DNA of 64,000 nucleotides from contig JAKJHU010000654.1 in NCBI GenBank assembly GCA_022316685.1, forward strand, positions 62,001 to 126,000, read 5' to 3'. The position numbers and the translations under genes are program-made. Positions 20,225 to 30,467 of the stretch are shown here, piece after piece. How positions within the stretch are numbered: the first letter of the stretch is position 1; the number at the start of each line of letters is the position of its first letter. Source of the stretch: Progne subis subis (taxonomy: Eukaryota; Chordata; Aves; Passeriformes; Hirundinidae). The notes beneath the pieces were generated by a model, which worked only from the letters and a program-made list of their open reading frames with translations, was not told the DNA's origin and did no database searches.

Positions 20225-23200
20225 AGGGGCCCTGCCTCTAGCCAGGGAGAGGCACGGGAAAACCGGATCTATTGGACGGTGTGGATCCGATGGCCTGGCA
20301 CATCAGAGCCACAGAAATATGAAGCTTTAGTTGATACTGGTTCACAGTGTACACTGATACCATCGGAATATGTGGGGACAGAACCTATTTCCATTGCCGG
20401 GGTGACGGGGGGATCACAGGAATTGACTCTGTTGGAAGCCGAGGTGAGCCTGACCGGGAAGGAGTGGCAGAAACATCCAATTGTGACTGGCTCAGGGGCC
20501 CCGTGTATTTTGGGCATAGACTTCCTCCGGAATGGTCATTACAAAGAATCTAAAGGACTCAGGTGGGCTTTTGGAATAGCAGCTGTGGAGGCAGAGGGCA
20601 TTAAGAAATTGAATAGCTTGCCTGGACTGTCGGAGAACCCATCTGCAGTAGGACTCCTAAAGGTAGAAGAGCAACGAGTCCCAGTTGCCACCTCGACGGT
20701 GCACCGCCGACAGTACCGGACAAATCGAGATGCCGTGATCCCCATCCACAAGATGATCCGTGAGCTGGAGAGCCAAGGGGTGGTCAGCAAAACCCACTCA
20801 CCCTTCAACAGCCCCATCTGGCCTGTGCGCAGTCTGACGGAGAATGGAGATTGACTGTGGACTACCGTGCCTTGAACGAAGTGACTCCACCATTGAGCAC
20901 TGCTGTGCCGGACATGCTGGAACTCCAGTACGAGCTGGAGTCCAAGGCAGCAAAATGGTACGCCACCATTGACATTGCTAACGCATTTTTCTCCATTCCT
21001 CTGGCTGCAGAATGCAGGCCTCAGTTTGCTTTCACCTGGAGGGGCGTGCAGTACACCTGGAACCAACTGCCCCAGGGGTGGAAACACAGCCCCACCATCT
21101 GCCATGGACTGATCCAGGCTGCACTGGAAAAGGGTGAGGCTGCGGAGCACCTACAGTACATCGATGACATCATTGTGTGGGGGAACACGGCAATGGAAGT
21201 GTTTGAGAAAGGAGAGAAGATCATCCAGATTCTCCTGAAAGCTGGTTTTGCCATCAAGCAGAGCAAGGTCAATGGACCTGCCCGAAAGATCCAGTTCCTG
21301 GGAGTAAAGTGGCAAGATGGACGGCGGCAGATTCCAACTGAGGTCATCAATAAGATCACCGCAATGTCTCCACCGACCAGCAAGAAGGAAACACAAGCTT
21401 TCCTAGGCGCCATAGGTTTCTGGAGGATGCACATTCCTGAGTACAGCCAGATTGTGAGCCCTCTCTACCTGGTCACCCGCAAGAAGAATGATTTCCACTG
21501 AGGCCCTGAACAGCAACAAGCCTTTGCCCAGATCAAACAGGAGATTGCTCATGCAGTAGCCCTTGGCCCAGTCAGGACGGGACCAGATGTGAAGAACGTG
21601 CTCTACTCAGCAGCCGGGAACAATGGCCTGTCCTGGAGCCTTTGGCAGAAGGTGCCTGGGGAGACTCGGGGCCGACCACTGGGATTCTGGAGCCGAAGCT
21701 ACAGAGGGTCCGAAGCCAACTACACTCCAACAGAGAAGGAAATCTTGGCCGCTTGTGAAGGAGTTCAAGCTGCCTCAGTGGTGATTGGCACAGAAGCACA
21801 ACTCCTGCTGGCACCTCGACTACCGGTGCTGGGGTGGATGTTTAAAGGAAAGGTTCCCTCCACTCATCACGCCACCGACGCCACGTGGAGCAAATGGATT
21901 GCCCTCATCACTCAGCGCGCCCGCATTGGAAACCCAAATCGCCCTGAGATTTTGGAGATAATTACAAACTGGCCGGAAGGTGAAAACTTTGGTCTCACAG
22001 ATGAAGAGGAGCAGGAACAAGTGACACGTGCAGAAGAGGGTCCACCATACAACCAACTTCCAGCAGAAGAAACACGCTATGCTCTTTTCACTGATGGATC
22101 CTGACGCATAGTAGGGATGAACCGGAAGTGGAAAGCAGCCGTATGGAGCCCCACACGACAGGTTGCAGAAGCCACTGAAGGAGAAGGTGGGTCAAGCCAA
22201 CTTGCTGAACTCAAAGCTGTTCAACTGGCCCTGGACATTGCTGAAAGAGAGAAGTGGCCAAAGCTCTACCTCTTCACTGATTCGTGGATGGTGGCCAATG
22301 CTCTGTGGGGATGGCTGGACAGGTGGAAAAAGGCCAATTGGCAGCGTAGGGGAAAGCCAATCTGGGCTGCAGATGAGTGGAAGGACATTGCCACTCGGGT
22401 AGAGAAGCTACCTGTCAAAGTCCGTCATGTAGATGCCCATGTCCCCATGAGTCGGGCTAATGAGGAGCACCGAAACAACGAGCAGGGAGATCAAGCTGCA
22501 AAGATAGAGGTGTCAAAGACAGACTTAGATTGGGAACACAAGGGAGAGTTGTTCCTAGCTCGATGGGCCCATGATGCCTCAGGCCATCAGGGCAGAGATG
22601 CCACCTATAAGTGGGCACGAGACCGAGGGGTGGATCTAACCATGGACAGTATTTCTCAGGTTATCCATGACTGTGAGACATGTGCTGCCATCAAACAGGC
22701 CAAGCGGGTGAAGCCCCTATGGTATGGCGGGCGATGGTCCCAGTATAAGTACGGGGAAGCCTGGCAGATTGACTACATCACCCTTCCCCAAACCCGCCAA
22801 GGCAAGCGCTGTGTGCTGACCATGGTGGAAGCCACCACTGGATGGTTGGAGACCTACCCTGTGCCTCACGCTACTGCCCGGAACACCATCCTGGGCCTTG
22901 AAAAGCAAATCCTGTGGAGACATGGTACCCCTGAGAGGATTGAGTCTGACAATGGAACTCATGTCAAGAACAGCCTTATAAACACCTGGGCTAGAGAACA
23001 TGGCATTGAGTGGGTGTACCATATTCCTTATCATGCGCCAGCAGCCGGGAAAGTTGAACGGTGCAATGGCCTGCTTAAAACCACTTTGAAGGCACTGGGT
23101 GGGGGGACTTTCAAGAACTGGGAGATTAATTTAGCAAAGGCCACCTGGTTAGTGAACACTCGAGGTTCCACCAACCGAGCAGGCCCTGCCCAATCTGAGC

Positions 23201-23406
23201 CCCTGAGAACAAGAGATGGAGATAAAGTTCCAGTGGTACACATGAGAGGAATGCTGGGAAAAACTGTTTGGATTAATTCTGCCTCCAGCAAAGACAATCC
23301 CGCTCGTGGGGTGGTTTTTGCTCAGGGACCTGGCTGCACATGGTGGGTGATGCAAAAGGATGGAGAGACCCGCTGCATACCTCAAGGGGACCTTGTTTTT
23401 CGGTGA
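20225..23406 (+). pseudogene. pol: ERVL pro-pol, copy 1, broken
   Basis: Protease (LVDTGSQ near 20329), RT (catalytic YIDD 21157-21168), RNase H (TDGS, then LFTDSW) and integrase (HHCC-type finger, then D in QIDYI, D in ESDNGTH, E in KVERCNG, all present). Lesions: one base lost near 20830 shifts the frame between protease and RT, and TGA codons at 21499-21501 and 22102-22104 replace tryptophan and cysteine codons seen in copy 2. The integrase frame 22117-23406 is intact. No env follows; 23407-23514 is a short 3' untranslated stretch before the LTR. Confidence 0.85.
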
Positions 23407-23514
23407 ATACTGTGACTGTGTCTGTATTTATATTCACATGTATATATATGTATATTATTTAAAGGTTTAAATTCAATATAATACGTTAGGGTGGGAAAAA
23501 TTCGGGGTGGATAA

Positions 23515-24290
23515 TGTTGAGGGTTAAGTTCTCCTGTAGAATTTTTCCCCCCCATGAGTTGCTAGATTTTTAAGTAGGGGTAGTTAAGCGGTGCTTAACC
23601 TGACAAAAGAAGTTGATCACTTGGTTTTGGGGGAGGGAGGAGGCTCCCAGGAGAACTAAGGAGTGGGCTCACTTCTCTCGGTTTTCCCGGGGAGGACGGT
23701 CGGGCGACGGCTGGCTGCCTGGAGTCCACAGCTAACGGAGGAGTCTGGTCCTGGGAATTCTACCATCTGTTGGAGCGCCCAGGAATTCGGAGTTTCTTCG
23801 TTACCCTGCTGGATTTTGGGTCAGCCCGGGTCCAGCCGCTGCGGGTTCTCCGGCACTGCTCACTTCATCTGCCAGGACACCCCCCTGCCTGCCGAGGACA
23901 ATCCACCGCTTCCAGCTTCCAGCCATCAGCGCCGGAGCTTCCACCGTTTGCCCTCAGGGTTCTTGGTTCTGTTTTACTGTTATTATAAGTGCTGTTGTTG
24001 TTTGTCTGTCCTGTTATATTTACTAGTAAAGGACTGTTATTCCTTTTCCCTATAGCTCTGACCGAAAGTTTTTTTTTAATCTTCTAAATTATAATAACAC
24101 GGAGGGAAAGATTTGAATTCCTTATTTCCTGGATAGGCCTGCCTACCCTTAGCAGACACCTGTCTTTTTCAAACCAAGACACTTCCAAATTATAATAACA
24201 CGGAGGGAAGGATTTAAATTCCTCATTCCTAAGGAGGCCTGCCTCTCCCTAGCAGACACCTGCCTTTTCAAACCGAGACAGGTCGGTGGT
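23515..24290 (+). repeat. ERVL copy 1 3' LTR plus a duplicated tail
   Basis: The LTR proper runs 23515-24181 and ends AAACCAAGACA. It is followed at 24182-24290 by a second copy of the last 110 or so bases (CTTCCAAATTATAATAAC ... AAACCGAGACA). The extra tail is either a local duplication or the end of a different ERVL LTR joined by recombination. ERV2 begins immediately after it. Confidence 0.75.
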
Positions 24291-25256
24291 AACCTCTCCC
24301 CTTCATTTAATTGCTTTTTATTCACAATAGAGTATCCTGTAAATCATTCCCCTTCTATCACTCTTGAAGACTCATCAATAAACACATTTTTTTCTTCCTC
24401 TTGTTCCCACTCAAAGGCAAAATTCTGTTTACTATCATCTGTAATCGGACACCCCCAGAAAGCATCCTTTAAATCCAGTACTGAATAATACTGATGTGAA
24501 AAAGGGATCTGATTCAGGATTGTATAGGGATCCAGAACTGTGGGATGCCTTGATTTGACAATTTCATTTATTATTCTGAAATCCTGCACCGTTCTGTAGG
24601 TTCAATCTGGTTTCTTAACCGGCAGGATAGGGGTGTTATAGGGAGACATACACGGCCCCAAAAAGACCTTCCTTTAGCAGGGACTCAATGACAGGCTGTA
24701 ACCCTTTCTTTCCTTCCTTTGAGAGAGGGCGTTGCCTTTTAGACACCACTTTTACCGGTTGTTTCAAAGTAATTTGGAGAGGCTCTGTGTCTAGTTTTCC
24801 ATATTTTCCTGGGGCTGCCCACACTTCTGGATTTATTTCAGCATTCTCCTGTAGAATTTTAGCCTTCTTAGGCATTTTACACAAAGATATCACAGTGTTG
24901 AACTCTGTGTCCTTTTTTACAATACTAATTTGCATTCTCACTTTAGCCATTAAATCCTTTCCCAGTAAATTACAATTACAATTAGGAACGAACAGGAATT
25001 TGTGTATTTCAAACTCGTCCCCCACATCTATTAATAGCTGTTGAATAAAATACACTGACTCATCCTTTGCACTCACTCCTTGAATGAGTAATGATCTTTT
25101 TGATAATTACCCCCCCTCAGGTATAAAATTCAAAGTGGATTGAGAGGCCCCTGTATCTACCAGAAAACACACCTCCTCTCGATCTGGACCCACCTTAAAA
25201 GTTATCAAGGGCTCCTGAGTGGTGGATCCTTGATATAATGGGAGCCCCTGACACCC
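24291..25256 (-). pseudogene. pol: ERV2 pro-pol, deleted
   Basis: Class I pol related to ERV1. The protease keeps its catalytic D-T-G (LVDTGAS) but is cut by TAA at 25107-25109. LLGKD marks the protease end. The RT start is frameshifted near 24660 and has TGA at 24602-24604. After the FAFEWEQEEE block the frame passes straight into an RNase H start (DESSRVIEGE, then TGA), so the central RT including its catalytic aspartates is missing: an internal deletion of most of RT. The remaining RNase H is cut at 24291 by the ERVL LTR tail. Confidence 0.8.
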
Positions 25257-26860
25257 CAAACAATCCATTTCCATTATCCTCTGGACTTCCTCCTCCTGAG
25301 GGTCCAGCTGTTTCTGCGGACACTCCCTTTTCCAATGCCCTTCTGCCCAGCAGACAGCACACTGATCCCTTCCCAGCTGTTGTTTGAGCTGGCTCTCCCC
25401 TGCCGAGGAGGGAATGAATGCCTCTGCCACTTCCCTGTGGCTGACCCCATCTCCTCTGTCCTGGGGACCCCTTGGACCCTGCGGTTTATTCTTCCGTGGC
25501 AGCAAAAACTCTGCCATCATCTTTGCCTTAGCCTTTACCTTTTCCTCATCCCTCCTTACATATATCTGCTGTGTTTTTCTAACTCGTTCCTCTAGAGGCT
25601 TGTTCTGCCCCTCTTCATCTTTCTGTGCCCCTTTCTGTATGTCAGGCCAGGCCTTTGTAACAAATTGTACCTTCAACAGCGTGTCAAAGGCTGGTCCCTC
25701 CGGATGCATCCCCCGTGTTTCCACAAGGCCTCTCTAATCCTCTCTAACCAGTGAGAGGGGCTGTCATGTTTCTCCTGTTCTAAGGACATAGCCTCAGCTA
25801 TGTTGTTAGTTCTGGGAACTGCTGATTTAACTGCCCTAATTAAATAAACACGGTAATCGCGGAGGCGAGCCAGACTGGTCTCCTCATTGGGGTTCCACTG
25901 GGGGTCCACCTGGGGGATGGCATCATCCACTGTAGGTACATTAGGTCCAGCCCCCGCTGCTGCCTCTGGATGTTCATCCTCCCACAGCTGCCGAGCTTTC
26001 TGCAGAATCATTCATTTCTCTGATGACCAAACCAAAATCCCCAGGAGAAAATCCCAATCCTTCCATGTATAATCTGCATTTCCCAAATATTCTTTTATCT
26101 TTTCCCCCACCCCTATGGGATCATCCAAATATGGGGGTAATTCTTTTTTCAAGCCCCTTATATCCTGGGTAGTAAGTGGTACAATTACAAACCCAAACCC
26201 TCCCCCCTGACCCCCCAAAGGAACTTGGTGGAGTGGCATCTGGTGTACCCCTGTCTCTTGGGTCTGGGGGGCTTCTGATGTGCTCAGTTGATTTCCTCTT
26301 CTAGTTCTATGATAGGTGGTATGATAGGCTGCTCCCTTCCCCCTACACCATTCTTATTCTCAGGTGGGGCTGTGGGAACAACATTCCCCTGATCCCTTTG
26401 CTCTGGGAGTTGAGGATACAGGGGACCTGCAGCTGGTCCTGGTTCAGCTGGCAACACTGGAGGACAAGACGGGGAAAAGTGCTGAAGAACATCCCAATTC
26501 TCACCAGTTCCCCTTTCCTCCCTTTTTTCCTCTTCTCCCTTTTTCTTTAACACATAGATTTCTTTGTTGCTTGTCTAAACCGTATCAATCCACATTCCCT
26601 TTCAATCCATCCTTTCCAATTCTCTCTAAATACTTCAACAAAATTCTACACAAACAAATTCTATCTGTTCTATGAGGTGGCCACATAAGCCCCATTGGCA
26701 ACTTATACTCCGGCCACACAAAATATTTTACTATAATTTCTATAGTTACCTCTGGGTGAATGCATAGTCTGTCCCAAGACCTCAGCATTCTCCTCAAGGG
26801 ACTCTCCGGGGGCATTATGGGATCGTCATCCCTTTTGCCGCGGCTCCTTCCCGGCTTTAC
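25257..26860 (-). pseudogene. gag: ERV2 gag, broken
   Basis: Class I gag in several frames. A matrix-like start (ESPLRRMLRSWD, about 26820 downward) is followed by a proline-rich p12-like part (26284-26553, other frame). The capsid starts at a PLHQVPLGG motif (about 26235), has TGA at 26012-26014 and a frameshift near 25700. A nucleocapsid with one C-X2-C-X4-H-X4-C knuckle comes last. Where ERV1 has the UAG between gag and pro, this copy has TTG (25257-25259), so gag and protease are one open frame. Its leader side abuts the minisatellite at 26867. Confidence 0.8.
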
Positions 26861-26866
26861 CCTAGC

Positions 26867-28650
26867 AACCCTCCATGGGTGCTGTGTTTCACCTTTGCTC
26901 CCCTCCATGGGTGCTGTGTTTCACCTGTGCTCCCCTCCATGGGTGCTGTGTTTCACCTGTGCTGCCCTCCATGGGTGCTGTGTTTCACCTGTGCTCCCCT
27001 CCATGGGTGCTGTGTTTCACCTGTGCTCCCCTCCATGGGTGCTGTGTTTCACCTGTGCTCCCCTCCATGGGTGCTGTGTTTCACCTGTGCTCCCCTCCAT
27101 GGGTGCTGTGTTTCACCTGTGCTGCCCTCCATGGGTGCTGTGTTTGCTTCACCTGTACTCCCCTCCATGGGTGCTGTGTTTCACCTGTGCTATCCTCCAT
27201 GGGTGCTGTGTTTCACCTTTGCTCCCCTCCATGGGTGCTGTGTTTCACCTGTGCTGCTCTCCACGGGTGCTGTGTTTCACCTGTACTCCCCTCCACGGGT
27301 GCTGTGTTTGCTTCACCTGTACTCCCCTCCATGGGTGCTGTGTTTCACCTGTGCTGCCCTCCATGGGTGCTGTGTTTCACCTGTGCTGCCCTCCATGGGT
27401 GCTGTGTTTCACCTGTGCTCCCCTCCATGGGTGCTGTGTTTCACCTGTGCTGCCCTCCACGGGTGCTGTGTTTTACCTGTGCTGCCCTCCATGGGTGCTG
27501 TGTTTTACCTGTGCTGCCCTCCATGGGTGCTGTGTTTGTTTCACCTGTGCTCCCCTCCATGGGTGCTGTGTTTCACCTGTGCTGCCCTCCATGGGTGCTG
27601 TGTTTCACCTGTGCTGCCCTCCATGGGTGCTGTGTTTGTTTCACCTGTGCTCCCCTCCATGGGTGCTGTGTTTCACCTGTGCTCCCCTCCATGGGTGCTG
27701 TGTTTCACCTGTGCTCCCCTCCACGGGTGCTGTGTTTGTTTCACCTGTGCTCCCCTCCATGGGTGCTGTGTTTCACCTGTGCTCCCCTCCGTGGGTGCTG
27801 TGTTTCACCTGTGCTCCCCTCCATGGGTGCTGTGTTTCACCTGTGCTCCCCTCCATGGGTGCTGTGTTTCACCTGTGCTGCTCTCCATGGGTGCTGTGTT
27901 TCACCTGTGCTCCCCTCCATGGGTGCTGTGTTTCACCTGTGCTCCCCTCCACGGGTGCTGTGTTTCACCTGTGCTATCCTCCATGGGTGCTGTGTTTCAC
28001 CTGTGCTGCCCTCCACGGGTGCTGTGTTTGTTTCACCTGTGCTCCCCTCCATGGGTGCTGTGTTTCACCTGTGCTCCCCTCCATGGGTGCTGTGTTTCAC
28101 CTGTGCTCCCCTCCGTGGGTGCTGTGTTTCACCTGTGCTCCCCTCCATGGGTGCTGTGTTTCACCTGTGCTGCCCTCCATGGGTGCTGTGTTTGTTTCAC
28201 CTGTGCTGCTCTCCACGGGTGCTGTGTTTCACCTGTGCTCCCCTCCGTGGGTGCTGTGTTTCACCTGTGCTATCCTCCATAGGTGCTGTGTTTCACCTGT
28301 GCTATCCTCCATGGGTGCTGTGTTTCACCTGTGCTGCCCTCCATGGGTGCTGTGTTTCACCTGTGCTCCCCTCCGTGGGTGCTGTGTTTCACCTGTGCTG
28401 CCCTCCATGGGTGCTGTGTTTCACCTGTGCTGCCCTCCATGGGTGCTGTGTTTCACCTGTGCTGCCCTCCATGGGTGCTGTGTTTCACCTGTGCTCCCCT
28501 CCATGGGTGCTGTGTTTGTTTCACCTGTGCTCCCCTCCATGGGTGCTGTGTTTGTTTCACCTGTACTCCCCTCCATGGGTGCTGTGTCTCACCTGTGCTG
28601 CCCTCCATGGGTGCTGTGTTTCACCTGTGCTCCCCTCCATGGGCGCCCTC
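26867..28650. repeat. Minisatellite, 32-bp unit, about 55 copies
   Basis: Head-to-tail copies of a 32-base unit (CCATGGGTGCTGTGTTTC then ACCTGTGCTCCCCT), very uniform, with a recurrent 36-base variant carrying an extra GTTT or GCTT. Because the unit is not a multiple of three and contains no stop in any plus frame, all three frames stay open for hundreds of codons and spell the same cysteine-rich cycle. These are not genes. It starts right at the ERV2 gag start. Confidence 0.95.
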
Positions 28651-29160
28651 CCAGGTTTGCTCCCCGAAGATCCCATTTCACTCACCGGTGAGATTTTCAG
28701 TGTCCTTCCCTGCGGACTCTTCACGGACCCCCCTGCTCGGCCACTCCTCTGTCTCCTGGACCCTCTCGGAACCCAATCGATCGCCCGGCGCCGGCCGCCA
28801 CCAAGGGGAGCTGATCACCGGAACCGGGCGAGGCGCCTTCAGCCCCGCACAGGGCTGTCGTTCCTCAGCTGCCCTGTGCCTGGCACTTGCTCTCAGGGTC
28901 ACCCCGTGCCCGTCCACCCCCGGTGCCAGCGCTGTGCCGCTCTTCCCAGCGCAGTCTCTGCCACCCCTCCTGCCAGCGGCGCCCCCTGCAGGCAGCGCAT
29001 TGCCCTCGCTGCGCGGGCGCGATCGGCAGCCTCCAGCGCCCCTGCCGGCCGCGCCCGGAACTGCACCGAGGGCGCCGCGCGGCCGAGCGGCGGCTGGGGC
29101 TGGGTTCGTGTCCTGGCTGCCGCTGATGTCGCGCTGGGCGTTGTTCGGCTGCTTTGTGCC
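28651..29160 (+). other. GC-rich segment related to lectin 3' regions
   Basis: 28840-29060 matches the GC-rich form of the lectin 3' region also seen inverted at 63000-63240 (CACAGGGCTGTCGTTCCTCAGCTGCC ... CAGCGCAGTCTCTGCC ... TGCCAGCGGCGCCCCCTGCAGG). No lectin exon 5 precedes it. The rest, 28651-28840, has no recognisable gene. Confidence 0.45.
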
Positions 29161-29325
29161 GCGTACGAGTAAAGAACTGATATTCCCTTTCTCATAGCTT
29201 TGCTTGAGAACCCCTAATTTCCAAATTGTAACATTTGGAGGGAAGAATTTTACATTTTCCATTGCAAGGGAGGCTCCTGCCTTCCTTAGCAGACCCCTGT
29301 CTCTCAAACCCAAACACCTCCATCT
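29161..29325 (+). repeat. Diverged ERVL LTR tail
   Basis: AGTAAAGAACTGATATTCC ... AATTGTAACATTTGGAGGGAAG ... TTAGCAGACCCCTGTCTCTCAAACC follows the last 160 bases of the ERVL LTR in order, with many substitutions. It is an older, truncated LTR of the same family. 29326-29440 has nothing recognisable. Confidence 0.6.
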
Positions 29326-29439
29326 CTCTGTGCCACTGTGTGGGGAGGTGGGAGAGAGGGAACTGGGGGGGTAAAGTGGAGCCCAGTAGTGGGAAGAGAC
29401 AGTAGTGTGAGAAAGGTGCATTTTTAGAATCTGCTCTAC

Positions 29440-30060
29440 TTCTCATTCCCTCGCTCTGATTTGTTTGCTAATAAATTCAACCAATTTCCCTAGTCTGTGC
29501 CTGATATGCCCATGATGGATGAAAATTTTCTTGCTGCCTTTATTGAGACCCTCGATCCTTTCCTGATATGTTTTGTTGACTGCCCAGGGTGAGGAGGAGA
29601 GAGGCAGAGCAGTTTTGCTGGCACCAGACACCCGGCCAGGCCCAGCCCACCCCAACAATTCCTGCCATAATTCCTCCTCCACGATTGTCCAGCCCCACGG
29701 CAGGTCCAGCCACCTGGAAAGACGGCTCCAGGAGTCTGAAGTGGGCAAAATGGGGCTGAGTGAGAAGAGACAGGTGGTGCCAGTGGGTGAAATGTCTTTG
29801 CCGTGAGCTGGCAGGGAGAGGAGGAGGAATAAAGTGGTGCAAAATAAATGGGAGAGAAAGAGGGACAAGGCCGGAGCAGTGGAAGGCAGTGGGGATGGCC
29901 ATGGGGCAGGTGGGCATTTTGCTTTCCATCTCTGTGGGAGGAAACAACAGAATTGTCAAATCCATCCAGGAAAAGAGGGGAGAAATAGCAGGTGGTGCCT
30001 ATCACTGACAAAATGGATTCATTTGATCTGCCTGAACTCAAAAAACCGAGTGACTCTGAG
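29440..30060 (-). repeat. Unidentified repeat X, copy 1
   Basis: Moderately repeated sequence also at 56030-56640 and 61150-61470 in the opposite orientation. Shared blocks include TTTCACCCACTGGCACCACCTC, CCATGGCCATGGCC and CAGGCAGATCAAATG. Open frames exist on both strands but none is conserved between copies. I do not recognise the family; it might be an old ERV or duplicated intron. 30061-30250 shows nothing further. Confidence 0.5.
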
Positions 30061-30249
30061 CACTGCCACACACCAGCCACTGCCAGCACCATGATGTGTC
30101 TTGCCCTGCCCCTCCACTGGCTGCAGCAGCCACCTGGGCCCATTGAGACCCCCAGAGGCAGATTCCTGGGGCTGCAGTTCTTCAAAAACTTCACTGGCAT
30201 GGAGCCTTTTTTCTTAGCGTGTTTTTTTGGGGACAGGAGCAATCTCTCC

Positions 30250-30467
30250 CTCTCCTCTCCCCCTCCTCTCCCCCTCCTCTCCTCCCTCGACAGTGGAGCT
30301 CAGAGACGCTGCCAGCACAGCTGGGACCTGAGGTCGGTTGTGCCCCTGTTTGGGGCTCGCTGCAGGCAGAAGGGGCTGCGCTGGGCTGCAGGGGCTGGTG
30401 AGTTCCTTGTGCCGGGTTCCCCCGTGTCCCCCCTGCCCTGAGATTGCAGAGAGCGGCTGCCCGTGGT
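30250..30467 (+). promoter_or_regulatory. Diverged lectin promoter/first-exon fragment
   Basis: Resembles the L2 first-exon region (CAGCACAGCTGGGACCTGAG ... GGGGCTCGCTGCAGGC ... GGTGAGTTCCTTGTGCCGGG) on the plus strand, cut off by the CR1 3' end at 30468. No lectin exons follow. Confidence 0.5.

Larger units (their letters stand above)
15236..24181 (+). repeat. Left arm of large inverted duplication
   Basis: Matches 43703-52522 in inverse orientation: lectin exon 1, GC-rich flank, LTR plus env remnant, then the ERVL provirus. Sequence on both sides of the 5' ERVL LTR is the same in both arms, so the ERVL insertion is older than the duplication. The inner ends differ: ERV2 follows here, block B there. 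Confidence 0.8.
17571..24181 (+). mobile_element. ERVL provirus, copy 1
   Basis: Complete LTR-gag-pro-pol-LTR provirus of the ERVL (class III, spuma-related) group without env. It has 5' LTR 17571-18243, primer site 18249-18266, gag 18332-20224, pro-pol 20225-23406 and 3' LTR 23515-24181. Class comes from the Fv1-like Gag capsid and the ERVL-type RT, RNase H and integrase order. No target duplication flanks it. Confidence 0.85.

Noticed and set aside
20600..20700. Search for a dUTPase or env in the ERVL copies
   Set aside because: Protease runs straight to RT and integrase ends about 110 bases before the 3' LTR, leaving no room for either.
26760..29172. Very long plus-strand open frames (643, 765 and 467 codons)
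   Set aside because: They come from the stop-free 32-bp minisatellite cycling through all three frames; codon content follows the repeat, not a protein.
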